Assembly: GCA_000231825.2 (NCBI GenBank)
Contig: JH720372.1
Coordinates: forward strand, 191,131-255,130
Length of the DNA stretch: 64,000 bases
DNA from: Tetrahymena elliotti 4EA
Taxonomy: Eukaryota; Ciliophora; Oligohymenophorea; Hymenostomatida; Tetrahymenidae
Direction: 5' to 3'
Shown piece by piece: positions 24,938 through 38,700 of this stretch (within the stretch, counting starts at the first letter, position 1; every line of letters starts with the position of its first letter). Under the pieces are notes generated by a model. It made no database searches and was not told the origin of the DNA. It saw nothing but the letters and a program-made list of their open reading frames with translations. The position numbers and the translations under genes are program-made.

Positions 24938-26619
24938 ATGGATCCACATTCTAAAGCAGATGAGGATTCATTAACTTTAGATGAATAATTACTATAAACT
25001 AGATAATCAGATGCTTAAAGAGAATCTACTTAGGAAAATGAAGATCTGGACTCAGAAGCAATTAGGTATGATTTGACTTTTAGAGGTTCTGTTTAGCATA
25101 ACAATAATGATCATAAAATTTAAAGCATTTTTCATCTAGCTAAAAACAAAACTGATAACTCGTTCGAGAAAGATAGATTAGAGAAGGAAGATAGCTTATC
25201 TTCAGATTGTAGTTCTTCATCTCTGAATGAAAGTGAGCTTTAAGATTAAGATGATGGGGAAAGCTTAGAAAATATACCTTAAAATAGAGATAGCATCTAG
25301 TCTAATTTTAGTGTTAAAAGCTAAATAAAGTTAAAGCGTATGGAATAAAGACTATCAATGTAGCAATTTATAAAATCTTAAAATGATCTTATTAAAGATT
25401 CACCTATTAAAGTCAAATTAAAAAAATAAAATTCTACTTGTGAAGCCTAATTGAAATCAAACTAATCAGAACCTACTATTATTCATAGTTAACCATAAGC
25501 TCCTGTAAAAAGTATTTATTACAAAAGTAATTTGTTAGAAAAGAAACCTTAGTAGAACAATTAATTAACAAATGTTTAGCATCACCCATAGCCAGAAGCC
25601 TTTGCAATTAATAATTCTGTAATCAGCAGGGTAAAATAAGTTTCTTATTTTGTATTAAAAATAATAAAACAAATTTTTGAAATAAATTTATTTAAATACA
25701 ATACCCTAAAACTTCAAATTCTCAACCCTCATTTTTAAAAAATAATAAGTGAGGAATGAATTTATTTTTTTAAACAAATGTAATTCCTAATTGTTCCCAT
25801 TTTTTTAGATAACAATACAATCTTATTTGGTATAAAAAAATCTATTTTATGTTGTAATAGATTCAAAACTGGATAAATACTTTAATAGATAAGAGTCTAT
25901 TTTATTTATATTCAAAAGGATTAAATATCTAACTTTTCTGTTTTCCTTATATATTTCTAAATTAAATAAATGACCATTTTTATACAAAAATAATTAAATA
26001 GATGCTGAGAAGGTAAGCCACACAAACTTTAAAAGATCATAAAGATTAGAATTAATTAAATAATTTGGGAAACACTAATGATTAATACTAAATAGAAAAT
26101 GAAATATCTATTGACGAATATAGTAAAATAAAATATAGAGAAAGATTGAAAAGTTTGACAGGGAAATAATTGGAAGAAATATAAAAAATGTTAGATACAC
26201 AAAATAAATCCTCTTAAAAAAGATTCAATTTTAATTAACAAGAAAAAATCATTAATCTTAATAAAAAAGAATAGAAAGTTTAAAGGGAATTAAAGACCAA
26301 CCACAAAAAACTCTATCACCTTGCATTAAAAGTTAAAAAATCAAACCAACTTGATGATGAATATAAGGATATTTCTGTTTTTAAAAGGAATTTAGGATAT
26401 AGTTTACCTATTATACACACACTTAAATATTTTGATGTCAATTCTGGATAATATAAATTTCTTTAAGGAAGATCCTCATTTAATGTAAAAATAATTATTT
26501 CATTAAAATTAAATTCTAATAATTTTTTCTTTGTGTAGGAGGAAGTTAAACCAGAATATAATGATTATTATCATATGTTAGATAGTGATAGCAATGTTCA
26601 TTTAGATGAAGAGATGTGA
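24938..26619 (+). CDS. Unrecognised Gln/Ser/Lys-rich protein
   Basis: Exons 24938-25630, 26002-26484 and 26539-26619 (introns 371 and 54 bp) give 418 residues ending at TGA. The N-terminal 230 residues are acidic and rich in Ser, Gln and Asn, and look disordered. The middle exon has Lys/Glu/Gln-rich stretches likely to form a coiled coil (near KYRERLKSLTGKQLEEIQKM and EQKVQRELKTNHKKLYHLAL). The tail is acidic. No catalytic or binding motif was seen. The long first intron carries TGA stops in every useful frame. The second intron is a typical short one with a TTTGTGTAG acceptor. The GATCC after the first ATG and continuous coding from there fix the start. Function is unknown. Confidence 0.6.
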
Positions 26620-27534
26620 TCTTAAAATTTTAGTTTATTTTTCTTAGATGCTTAATAAAAACATCATTTTAATTATATTCTTTCTTCATTTAAGTTAAAA
26701 AAATATTTATTCAGCATTTGAGTCAGTTAAATATAAATATCAGCTTAAAAAACTTAAAAACGTTAATAAATAACCTTTGCCTAAAAATAAGAGAAGTAAA
26801 TAGATAAAAGTAAATAGATAAGATAATAATTATATAAATCTTCTTTCAAAAAATTTTGTTTTTGATTTTGAGTTCCTAATAAAGGTTAAAAAATAATATC
26901 TCATCCATATTAAAAATAATGTATTTTGGAAATTTGTAATATTAAATTTTGTGTGTATATTCGAAATCACTTTTATGAGTTTTTTCAATTTTTGATTATT
27001 ATTTGAATTATTCAACATTATTTACCCATTGATCATTGATGGAAGTAAAATATTCTTTCTTGTTTCATTTGTGAAATAAAAAACTAATTTGAAAAAGGTA
27101 TATTAGCATATCAGTTATTTTAGCTGAACAGTTACAAATTACCATCTTAAATAAAATGAAAAAAATACAAAAAAATTTAAGATTAAATTCAAGAAAAGTT
27201 TATAGATTATTTATTGTTATTTGATAATGATAAATTGAGGTTAAATAATATAATCTTATTTTCAAAAGTCTAAATCTTTCTTTGTTTTAATTGATGAGGA
27301 TGATTATTTTTTATCATTTTATTAAATCTATTCCACAGAATATACAGTAAATGAGAAAGCAGAGATTGAAAAATAATCAACTCTACTTTATCTGGATATT
27401 ATAGTTTGATGAAGTAGTAAATTTGAAAAAATAAATGAAAAAAATATTTTATGCATAATAAAACAACTGTTAAGCTTAAAATATATTTTTACAATAAAAT
27501 TTTCAATTAAAAACTTTAACATTATTAATTGGAA
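26620..27534. other. AT-rich spacer between convergent genes
   Basis: Lies between the 3' ends of a plus-strand and a minus-strand gene, so it should hold both terminators and no promoter. Open frames here (for example minus 26830-27018) are Asn/Lys/Phe-rich and lack motifs. Confidence 0.5.
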
Positions 27535-29309
27535 TCAATTTTAAATCTATGAGTGGTTTCCATTCATAGGAGAATTATAAGATCTAGAAACATCCAATAA
27601 TTAACTGTAATTTTAGCTCACAATTAGAGATGAGTTACACTAACCTCCCTCTACTTTTACATTTCTTTTTTCTCCTTAAACCATAATTCTGCTCAATTCT
27701 AATCCTTGTGTTACAGATAACTCTTATTTCATATTTTAAAGCCATTATGCATATCTATTAAATAAACAAAATTAAATTTTATATAAAAAGTGAATTAAAG
27801 TTACTTACTTATTCATCTCTTATTTTCTTGTTCTGATTTTTAATTGCAACTAGTTTTCTAATTTGCTTTACAAAGCTTCTAATTCAGCTTTTTGCTTTTA
27901 TAAAAGCTAAACTCTTTTTACTTCAACTTTCTATTAAAATATTGCAGCCCATTTTTGTTCATCTCTCTATTCCAATTCAAGTATTCTCTTTTTCACATCA
28001 TGAGATTCTAAGTATCTATTTTAAATATTTAATAATTAATAAAATTTCCTTCACCATAATTATGAATAAGCATGGCAATCATAATTTTTGCAAATATTTG
28101 CATACAATTGATCACATAAAAGTGTTTAAATTATTTCTAATATTAATACATATCATTACTAAATTAATGTCTATTCTAATGAATTAATTATTATTACAAA
28201 TTTCTAAATTGTTTGTAAGTATGAGAATGGTAAACTAAAATTGACTAATCCTACTCAAATGATGGATCTGAAAAAAGCTTTAATTTTTGATCTTATGCTC
28301 ATAATAAATTATTTTTGATTTTGTGTTTGAACTATCTTTAATTAAGAAGGTTTATTTGTAAGTAAATAAAATTAACTGGTTTATTAAGATTCTTTAAAAA
28401 ACCTTTTGTAAAGTTAAATGGTTTCTAAAATATTTTAAAATTTATAAACATTTAGGTTTTGGTAGTTTATTTTAATATATTTTTAGTGTTTGCTTTTTTA
28501 TAAACAAAGCTCATCTCTTCTTCTAAAAAAAAATATCTTTATACTAACTGACAAATAAAGATTTATTTACTATTGCTTATATTAATTGCTAAATTGAATT
28601 CTTTTAATTACCTTTTATTTTTGTTGAGTTGCTCAAGCAAGTATCTCAATTATATAACTTCTGTTGAGTATTTAGTCTTAGGGAATTATATGTATTTAAT
28701 GCTTTCATCAAATTCATGGACTTGCTACTCATGTTGTTGAATTAATTCTTACTCTTTTTGCTTAAGTTCTTTAGTATAATCTTCAATAGTCTTATCCCAT
28801 ATTTCATTAAACTCTTTAAATTGTTATAAGTTGATTTCTTCTAGTTCTGACATCTGAAATAAACCAATTACAAGATTAAATAATGTAACATTAATAAATA
28901 ATCATTTTTTACCTCACTTTGGTTAATGTTTTTGATAGTTTTTTCAGAAATCTTAACTTCTTACTTTTAAAGTCTTTCTATCATTTTAACACATTTATTT
29001 GCTTCTATATACTAGTCATTTTTCACACAAAAATCCTCATAAAGTCTTAGTTCTTCTCTGTTAATAATAAATATAAAATTTTACATTAAACAATTAAATT
29101 CTAAAGATAAATTATTATTAGATTAATGTTGATTACAACACTGAAGGAATTCTATCAGCAGAAACTTTTTCATCAAATGATTACAAAGATGTATACTAGC
29201 TAAGCTAATTTGGACTAACTACAGAATTTCTTAAATATTCCTAAACTCTTTCTGATGGCTTTTCAGCAGCGTAAGTGATGCATGACTATGATAAATTTAA
29301 ATTGCTCAT
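27535..29309 (-). CDS. Coiled-coil protein, function unknown
   Basis: Five exons: 29309-29137, 29057-28913, 28853-28612, 28015-27809 and 27754-27535, giving 328 residues; all four splice phases agree. From about residue 110 to 250 the protein is almost continuously helical and charged (for example QRDEQKWAAIFQQKVEVKR and KQKAELEALQSKLENQ), a long coiled coil. A Ser/Asn-rich tail ends at TGA. Aromatic and Cys positions such as LRYLLEQL and KWAAIF are not typical of low-complexity DNA, which supports a real gene. Coiled-coil proteins with this make-up are common in ciliary and basal-body structures, but I recognise no specific family and give no function. The first exon (ATG at 29309) is the least certain part. 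Confidence 0.6.
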
Positions 29310-30659
29310 TGCTAAATATCCACTCTTAAAATATGTTGATTGGCTAATAATCTATTTAAGTTGATTATTTTTAAAGTTGTTATTTTTCTTAATAAAATTT
29401 TTGATAGTATATTAAATTATTATATTAACAAGTAAAAATCTTCTGCCAGCTAAAAATTTCACTGTTTCTTTTTCAACTAAAATTTTATTGGTTCATTCTC
29501 ATACCTAACTTTTATTCTTTACCTTTTCCATTTCAATATGTTTTTATTTTGTTCCAAACATATTTTCAAAGCTGTATGTAAATCTTTAAAAAATTTTGCA
29601 AATAAAACTCTGAAAAAATTATAAATTTCATTTGATAACCAAACTAAAAATATTATTATGTTTGCTAAATAAATGTTATTTATTATCAAAATACATAAAT
29701 GTAAGAAGGTTTCTTGATTTATCTACTTAATAAATCAAAATAAAATATATTCTAATTTCACATTAATAGTAAATGAAATGAATTCAAGTTTTCTGTTGAT
29801 CTAAAGTTAATTCTATAAAATTTAGTTACTCTGCTCATCTTTTCAAAGATATTTTAAGAAAACTTATTATTCAATAACGCTGTTTAACTTAATTTATATG
29901 ACTAATTTCTACCATCAGTTAATTTTGCTTTACAAAAATTTACCAAAATTAAATGCGTACTTCTCACCTAAAATTACAAAAATAAAATTAAGATTTTTAG
30001 TATAAAATTTAAGAAATTTGAGCATCTCTTCAGCAAAATAATTTTTTTTCTTTAAAATTTAATTTGATTTGTAAAACTAAACAAATTCATAAAATTTTAG
30101 AGAGCATATTGCTTACCAACATCATAAAGCTTCTTCTAAATTTATTTTTTATTTGAATGAAAAAAATTTAATTTGTAATTTAAATCTTAATGTTTTAGCA
30201 TTTAATTGTAGTATTTTTTTGTAAATAAGCTAATAAACATTCACTAATGACTCTTCTTTCAATAATTATTTTTCTTTATTTTTTTATTCTTATTTAAAAA
30301 TTTTGTTTTTGCAGTATTAAGAACATAGAATATTTTTCTTAATTTCTTAATGGTTATTTTATTAATATAAAAGCAGAAAAAAAATAATATTTCAATTTTT
30401 AATAATTATTTTAATGTAAATAGGAAATAATTGCAAATTTAGATTAATTATACAAGAGAATATAAATTACATAAATATATTTGAATTTTAATAATATTAT
30501 ATTATTGATGAATAATTTTAATGAGCTTCTATTAATCTAAGTATTTATTTGGTTATTTAATTCTTATATAAATATTTTGTTTTTAAATTACTTACATTTT
30601 TTTGTTATAAATTTATATAGATATGTTGCGTGAATGAATTTTCTTAATGTTTATCATTA
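29310..30659. other. AT-rich spacer, no gene seen
   Basis: About 1.35 kb between two minus-strand genes. No frame with coding character was found. It should contain the promoter of the coiled-coil gene and the 3' end of the MORN gene, whose exact stop is uncertain. Confidence 0.5.
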
Positions 30660-33600
30660 TCAAAACTAAAAGCAAGATAAATAAATTAATATTTATTAAT
30701 TATATTGAAAAGTTAGTTTTTCAATTTTCTTTTTGAAAATTTCAGTACATCTTACTAGAATTATTTGATTATTATATTGCTTTGACTTTTTTTTAAAAAG
30801 ATAACAAAAATTTATTAAAAAAAGGATAAAAGTGGGATTTAAATTACTATATCTAGAGCAATACTGCTTTGAATCTAGAGATTTTGCCGTGTAAGGGCGA
30901 TTTGCTTATGATGCATTATGATTATACTTAACAGTTTTTTTGTAGTCTTCTCCATTTTCTTTCTGAGCAGCTCCAATTATTGATCTCTTGACACTAATAC
31001 TTCTTATTGTAGAGTTAGTTACATAAGATTATTAACGTAAGCTAGAAGGAGTTTATTTAGCACCATCGTTCCCACTAATTTTTTTATTCAAACCGTTTAA
31101 AGTACGATTAAGAAGAGAATTGCTTATGCTATTTCTTGGTGAGATGTTAGCTGTGCTCTATTTAGGTGTAGTTAAATTTCTAATTTTAAAAAATCATTAA
31201 AATCACAAATAATTTAATAATTTTTTAGATGAAAGAAATATTTTATTGAGCTAACTAATTACGTTCCTATTTAATTATTACTTCTGAGGATATTTTATTT
31301 TCTTGTTGAGTTTTCTTATGAAGCAGTAGTGGCTCTCTTTCTTTAAGGAGCTAGTGGGGCAATATTTGAATTTTTGTAAAAGGTTTTGCCTTGTTAATTA
31401 TTTTCATAACCTGGAGCTTGTGTTGTCGATTGTCCAGTTATGGATCTTTTTTTAGAGCCAATTTATGTAGTTTTAGGTCTTTGCTTTCCCTCTGTAGTAC
31501 CTCTTATATTTGGGAGAGTATTTTCATCATCGTAACCTTAATGGAATTAATTATTTTTTAAATCAACTCTTTAAATTCTTTATTTTTAAGATTAAATTGA
31601 TTTCTCTGTTTGAGGAGAATTTTACTATTAAATTTCACAAAACAAGTTTTATAAATTGTTCAAATTTTAAAAAATTTATTTACAAATGAGTTATTTGCAT
31701 AATTAAGAGGCTAAGCTTGATAACTTTAACCTCTGAGTCTTTATGAATATAGGGAGTTGTTTACAGGAGAATCGCCTCCTTAATAGTTGATTCTTTCGTT
31801 TCCATCAACCGGACCGATAAAAACATTATTTTCAAACATTCCTCTCTTTGGTGTATCACCTGGCATACACATTTCACCCTCTCCATGCTGAATACCTCTC
31901 TTTATTTATCAAATTAAAAATATATCCAATAATGAAAGACCAAATTAATTAATGAGTTAATCTGAGAGATAAAATTCGCTACAAAATTGATTTAAATTTT
32001 AAGTTTTTTTAAAATATTCTCCCAACTTGTAATTTAATTTTTCATCTGAAATTTAATTAAAAGATCAACTTTTTTTTTTCAGTTAAGCAAATGTGATAAA
32101 AAAACAAAATTTAGTTGTTAAATTTAAAATCTATTTGATTACTTCCCACATTCCCTTATAATAGGAACCATCTGTCCAATACATTTCTCCATAGCCATGT
32201 CTCAAATCTTCAAAATAATGACCTTTGTAAACATTTCCAGAAGCCCATGTGAAAACTCCATAACCACATTTTTTATCATTAACATATTCTCCCTCATAAG
32301 TATCAGAGTTTCCAGGTCCTCTTTTCCAAACTCCATGACCATCCCTTAAACCATTTCTTGAAAAAAAAAATTATGCTTTATAAATCCTAGTAAAGAATAA
32401 TTGTAAATACTTAAAATAGCCTTTAAAGAAAGATTAATTAATCCAGTAATATTCACCATATCCTTCTGGTTTGCCATTCACATAATTTCCAATATAAATA
32501 TCACCATTTGAAAATTTTTCTGTTCCTTCTCCATGCTTTAAGCAACCCTTAAATTATCCTTCATATCTATCACCTTTTATTGAAAATAAAAAAATTTAAA
32601 TACAAATTCTCAAATATTTGCTTTTTGTATTGTATTTTGAGTTTTTCAACAAATTTTTCCAATTTTGTTCATTAAAAACCCATTTACATATTTTATGATT
32701 AAATTACTTTGAAGCGAGTAAGTTAAATTGAAATCTTGAAAAATTAATTAAAACTTTTATAAAAATATTTGGGTTTACCATTAATCCAGGTATGTACACC
32801 ATAACCGTCAGGTTTACCAAATTTCCATTCACCTATGTATGAGTCATTTTTAGTTCCTCTCCAAATACCGCTACCATGTTTCATACCATTTACCCATTAT
32901 CCATCATAAACTTCACCATTAAAATAAGTATATGTCCCTATTCCTTCAGGTTTACCATTAACATATTGACCTTCATATACACTACTATTTGGGAATCTTT
33001 CAAATCCTCTAAAATATTAATGAAATAATACTTTATTTTCATGATTAAATAACTAATTATTCTATTATTACTTTCCATGCTTTAAATCGTTTTCCCACAA
33101 ACCTTCATATAGCCTACCATTGTTATAAATCATCAAACCTTTTTTATAAAATTGATTTGATTATTAACTGGCTTTTCAAAATATAATTGTTTTAAATAAA
33201 TAGCTCACCTTTTCCATGCCTTTTTGAGTTCATGTACTATCCAAAGAATATACTTTATTTATATTTCTTCAGCTTTAAAAAGGGATCTGTCATCAACTGC
33301 TTAGCATTGAAAACCTCAATATTATGAGGCACATATATGTTCTCAAAATAATACACTTAATCGCGAGGATTCATTGATAAAATTTTGTTGAAATCTTAAA
33401 AATCCTAAAAATTTTAACAAAATAAATTGTTAATACAAATAAAAATTCTAAAAAAGATTAATTTAATTCTTTGAGTAAATTATTTCTTACAAGTGCATTC
33501 ATATTAGTGGAAATAGACCTTGTATTTTGTTGAGTATTCAAATTGGAAGGATTTATTGAATGTAGCGGTTAGTGAGTAGAAATGTTTGATTCGCTAACCT

Positions 33601-34096
33601 AATCGCTATCTGGATTAGCAAATTACCTATTTAAAAAATAAGGCTTTAATCTACCATTACAATTGTTTCATCTTAATGCTAAAATTAGCTCAATAAAATA
33701 AATAGCTAATAGTTTAAGGCTTTTATTTTTTAACGCTAATTCATTAATTATTTATTGCAAATCATTAATTGTGTTTTTACCTTAAGTCAGATTAATTTTA
33801 GAATTAAGTCATAGGCTAATGCTATGTGGACTACTGAATCATCATAGGCTGAAGGCTTGTTATATTGGAATGAATAGAATGATTATTCATCATGCCATTC
33901 TAAGAAACACTATCGAAATTGCTCTGGTTTTCTAACTAATTATCTATCATTGAATTGCTATTTTATAAACAATTAATTTAATCAATTTGCTTATAAATTT
34001 ATTAATAATTTAGTTAGTCTATATTATTTACTTATCTATTTTTTGTTAGTTGTTATGAATAATTATCGATAATGATCTTTTTTTGATTTCATCCAT
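30660..34096 (-). CDS. MORN-repeat protein
   Basis: Eleven exons were traced: 34096-34032, 33957-33781, 33626-33491, 33404-33209, 33138-33072, 33008-32779, 32573-32411, 32356-32143, 31899-31684, 31624-31263 and 31179-30660. They give 781 residues with consistent phases. About eleven MORN repeats fill residues 178-440, with units like YEGQYVNGKPEGIG, YDGQWVNGMKHGSG and YKGHYFEDLRHGYG. MORN repeats usually serve as membrane- or protein-binding scaffolds in ciliary, cortical or budding structures. Gln/Asn/Ser-rich flanks, likely disordered, lie on both sides. Two ends are uncertain. The start could be upstream, since an in-frame ATG exists near 34141. The last roughly 55 codons are low-complexity and may be read-through of a missed final intron, so the true stop may lie earlier. 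The repeat region itself is secure. Confidence 0.8.
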
Positions 34097-35788
34097 CCTT
34101 TCACTTTATGTAATATCTTTAAAATAAATGGTAAAATGCATACAAAATTCTTACTAACCCAAACCAACACAATTGGTAGCATCAAAAAAAATTTAGTATT
34201 TCTGGTTTAAAAGCTATTTTGGATAAAGCAATTATTTGCTAACAACCTATTATCCAGCTTCTTTTTTACACAGATTTTTATTATTTTTCTTCGGAAATTT
34301 TTATAAGTATTTTGAATATTATAATTTTCTTGTATAGTATAACCATAAAAAGACAAAGTTACTTAATTACCATTAACTTTATTTATTTAATTCAAAATGA
34401 ATAAATATAATTATAGTAACAAGGAATCTTAAACCAAATTTAGACCATCAAAATTAAAAATTTTTTCTCTATTTACTATATCTATACATTTTTGAATAAA
34501 AAATCTAAATTTTATTTGCCAAAATAAACTTACTTAGTTTATTTATTAACAATAAAATTTAAATTTAATAGAAAGTTAGTCTATAAAATCATCCAAATTT
34601 TTAACTGTTTTTGGCTCATTCTTTTTGAATTTCTTCTTAACAGTATTTTGTTTTTAAGACATTAAATTTTATTTGAGTAAAAATTTAATAAATTTTAGTA
34701 TTTAACTTAAAATAATTTTAAAAATGTTAAAATATTATTTATTTAAAATTTTAGAGAAGGTAATATTTATTTAATTAGTGTAAATTAAATTGGATATTTT
34801 ATATTTAAGATGAAACTTTGAAAGAAAAATATAAGCTAGTGCTATTTTTTTGATCATTAGAATAGTGACATAACTCTGTACTATTTAAATTCAAAATTTG
34901 ATATGAATTTATCTAAGCTATAGGCTTTAATGCTCAAAATTTTTTTTTATTCTCTATTAAAATTAATTTTGTTTGATTTTATGATTGTAAAGAAAGTTCT
35001 ATTTTCAATTTTTATTTTCTTAAATAATATTTTTTTTAAATTGATAAATTTGAATAAATGAGAAGAAACAGCTCAGACTTTACATGAAATAAATATTCAT
35101 AATTATTAAAAAAAGTAAAATCAGGAATGATTGATAATTCTTTAAATTATCAGACAATAATATGAAAATAATTAAAAAATATATAATTAATTTAGAGAGA
35201 ATAACCTACAAAATAATCTATTGAGATTTTGTTTAATCTCGTATTCAATATTTTTTCATTTTTTAATACATTGAAGTGAAATTATTTTATGAGAATATTT
35301 TTTTGTTTTTTTGAATAAATTATTGAAATTCATATTGATAACATATTAAATTTTTAATACATGAATAGAGAGAGTATTTTCTAAAATATTTTTTGGACAG
35401 TAATTTTAATAAAATCATTTAAATTTTAACAAATAAACGAAATTATAAAAAATACTTGATGCATATTGATAAAAAACATATAAAATGTAAATAGATTAAA
35501 TACTTTTTAAAGAAATGAAAAAATAGGCGTTAGAAAAGGCTTGAAAATCAACAAAAATTAAATTTTCTTATTGCTTTGATTTTTTCTTAATAAGATATAT
35601 TGCTAATTCTAAACTGACAACTACTTAATTAATTAAAAAACAAAAATAAGTCTTATTTACTTTCTAGTAAGCCTGAAAACACATAGACTTTTGCTTAAAG
35701 CATAAGACATTTACAATAATAGCTCTCAAAGATTAAAATAATATAGAAAACACTTTAAAGGCATTGAATAGTTCCCAAATTTCAAGAA
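34097..35788. other. Spacer between divergent genes
   Basis: Lies between the start of the MORN gene (minus) and the start of the Asn/Gln-rich gene (plus), so it should carry two promoters. Apart from the possible exon at 34534-34662 nothing with coding character was seen. Confidence 0.5.
34534..34662 (-). CDS. Possible orphan first exon
   Basis: An ATG frame of 43 codons starts MSQKQNTVKKKFKK and continues NLDDFIDQL, then meets a good GTAAGT donor at 34533. I could not find a second exon that joins in phase before the MORN gene. It could be the first exon of a small gene, an alternative 5' exon of the MORN gene, or chance. The Lys-rich start and non-A/T-driven NLDDFIDQL segment are the only support. 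Confidence 0.25.
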
Positions 35789-38700
35789 ATGTCACAAAAC
35801 GTTGTGAATTTCTCAGATTTAAATGAGAATGAATAATAGAAATATATTGAATTTTTTTTGCAGAATAAATTTATTTTTACTGAGGATCAAGCTGGTGAAT
35901 CTTTCAATGCAACAATAAAAATAAATATGAATTAAGCTGAAGCTGCTGCACAAGCTTCTTCTTCATCTTAGAATGCTTAAAATATTCCATAATAAAGCAG
36001 TAATTTACAAAAGACAATTAACTTTGAATAAGATAAGTAGGGATTAATAAGCACAAAAGAAAATATTGAGTAATAAAAATAAATTAGGAGCAGTGTTGGA
36101 GCTAAATTGGACATTAAAAAAATATAAAATTAATCTAAAGAAAACTGTGATGCTATTAGCTAAAGAAAATAAACTGCTAAGGTTAACAATCGTTATAGCA
36201 AGTCTCCAATTCAAAAAAAAATTCCAGTTTAGCAGTAACAGCCAATTTTATCAAATATAACGAACAAATTATCTAAATAACAATCTTAATAAATAAACTC
36301 CTCACAACAGCTAAGAGAAAGTTTAAGCAAAACAAAATTAACTCAAAGCACAACATAGGATAATTAATAGAAGCTATTCAAAAAACCTCAAGAATAAGAA
36401 AATTTTGAAGATGGATAAAAATAAACTGATTTTTTGGAAAGTAAAAAGCAATAAATATTAGAGAAGCTTAAAGTAAAGTTAGAAGAAGCAAATAAATTAG
36501 CAGAATATGAAGATTAATAATAGTAATAGTCATTTTTGAAGTAAATAGCTCCTTAGTAATCCCATCAAAATGTAAACAAAAAGGCTGAAGTAATTTAAGA
36601 AATAAGAGTTAATGACAAAAGAAGAAGCATCAGCAACAATAATATAAAGCAGTAGCAAATTCATTCTAATAATAGAATGAATAAAGAAAATAATAAAGAA
36701 AACAATGAAGAAGATTAAAGATCAAGAGGTATTTCGTTCGATCTCATGTAAAAAAATAGAGAATTTATTTGTAAACTCTAAGAAAAAAATAAGCAAAAGC
36801 AATAAAAGTCCTAAAGAAAGAGTATCTCCCCTGCTGTAACTGCTCGTAAAATGCAACCAGAAAACACTATTAATAATATTAATAAGGAAGAATAAAAATT
36901 AAATTCAAGTAGAAATGGAGCACACCGTAGACATTCCAATATATTAATATCTAATTAAAGAGTTCAAACCAGCAGAGGAAGAAGTAACACTTAGGAGAAT
37001 TGCAGAAGCACTAATTTAATCCAAAATCAAACACAATAAGAAAAAGTGCCTTCTACTTTTGAATAAATTATGTCAAAATAAAGTTAGCTGATAAATAATG
37101 TATGTAATTTAATCCATGATAAAAAGAAAACACCTCAAATAAATTTAAAATAAAATAATTATTTTAAGTAAGAGGAGACTTAATAAACATCTACTTCTCC
37201 CAACCGCTCTCCATCATACATAAATTCAGCATAAAACTCTTCAAAATCATATTCTTCTTTATAAAAATAAACAATGTCTAGTTTAGGAAAGTAAAACAAT
37301 AAAAATTAATTTATGTAAAATAAATAAGCAATTAGCTCCCCAAATGATTCTAATCCAAATAGATACAAAAAATAAACCACTTAAAGTAGCCAAAATATGT
37401 AAGAAAATAATTAAGACCCAAACAATTATTTTGAGTTCAATAGTTTTGGTAGTCCAAATAATTAGTATTAAGTAAATTAATAAAACTATCTTGCTACAGA
37501 GTAATTCGAGTAGCGAAAATAAGCTCAAAAAAATGTTTAATAAAAATAAGATTTTGCATAAAATCCTAAAAAAAAACTAAACTTTGAAGATGAAGATGAT
37601 GATGAATTTAAGCTTTATAATATAGAAACAAAAAGACAAAGAAAATAAGAATAACTAGGAAGTTCGATGCAATCTAATCGTTCAAATTAAAATAGTAGAG
37701 GAAATAATTCACATAAAGGTAGGATAAGTGTTGATCACTCTCATATCTCTGATGTCTCAGATTATACCTTGAATCATATTAATAATAATTACAACTAAAA
37801 AAATATATTATGCAGTAAAAGAATTTCAAACACACAATAAGAAGAGAATTAAGATACCCAGTTTCTTCTCACAGAAATTAGAGCATACTAGGATCATAGT
37901 TTAGCACTCAGGCCCACAAAAATGACATTACCTTAAATCTATAAATGTATTGAAGAGTTATATCAAGCTAAATTCTGTGAAAACACCTTAAGGATGAAAA
38001 TGAGTTCAAATGGAAGTAGAAAAATTAAATAAAATTAAGGGTATAGAAGTGAGCTAAGCATGTAACTGGGAGTTTAGCCTTATGAAATATCTTTCAGTGA
38101 GTTTATATATGAATACTATAAAGAAAAATATATTTCCTCAAAAAAAGTAAGTGAGCAACATCTAATTAATCTCATAGTAAGTGTTGAATTTTATATCTAA
38201 AACCATTATAAGTACAGCACCAATTAGATTCTACCTATCCAAACGTTTGCCTCTTTTATTCAGAATACCTACCAAGAAGAAGAGCTCATTTTTTATCTCT
38301 TTGTAAGAGAAATGCTACTCAAGTACACCTAAGAATCCTTCGATTCCAATAATGTAAATTGCATTTTAATAAATTAAAATTATTTTTCACAAAAAAACCT
38401 ATTTGATATTGATTTAATAAAATCTCATCAAAGTTACTTCTTTCTTGCTTCATATTTGAAAATTAAATAATTATTCGAATTTATTGGTTTTGAAAATAAA
38501 AATAAAAAATGATAGATTATCACACACACTTAGTTTTATTATTTTAAAATTGAAACACTATTTATTTTTAACAAACAAAAAATATATTTAAAAATAAAAA
38601 TATTTTTTAATCTATTTAATAAAAAAAATATCTTTTAATCATGAAAAATAAATAAAAAAATATTATTTAGAAAAAAAACACTTTTAATAAAAAATAGAAA

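Noticed and set aside
27942..28187. Plus-strand open frame of 81 codons
   Set aside because: Antisense to an exon and intron of the coiled-coil gene on the minus strand.
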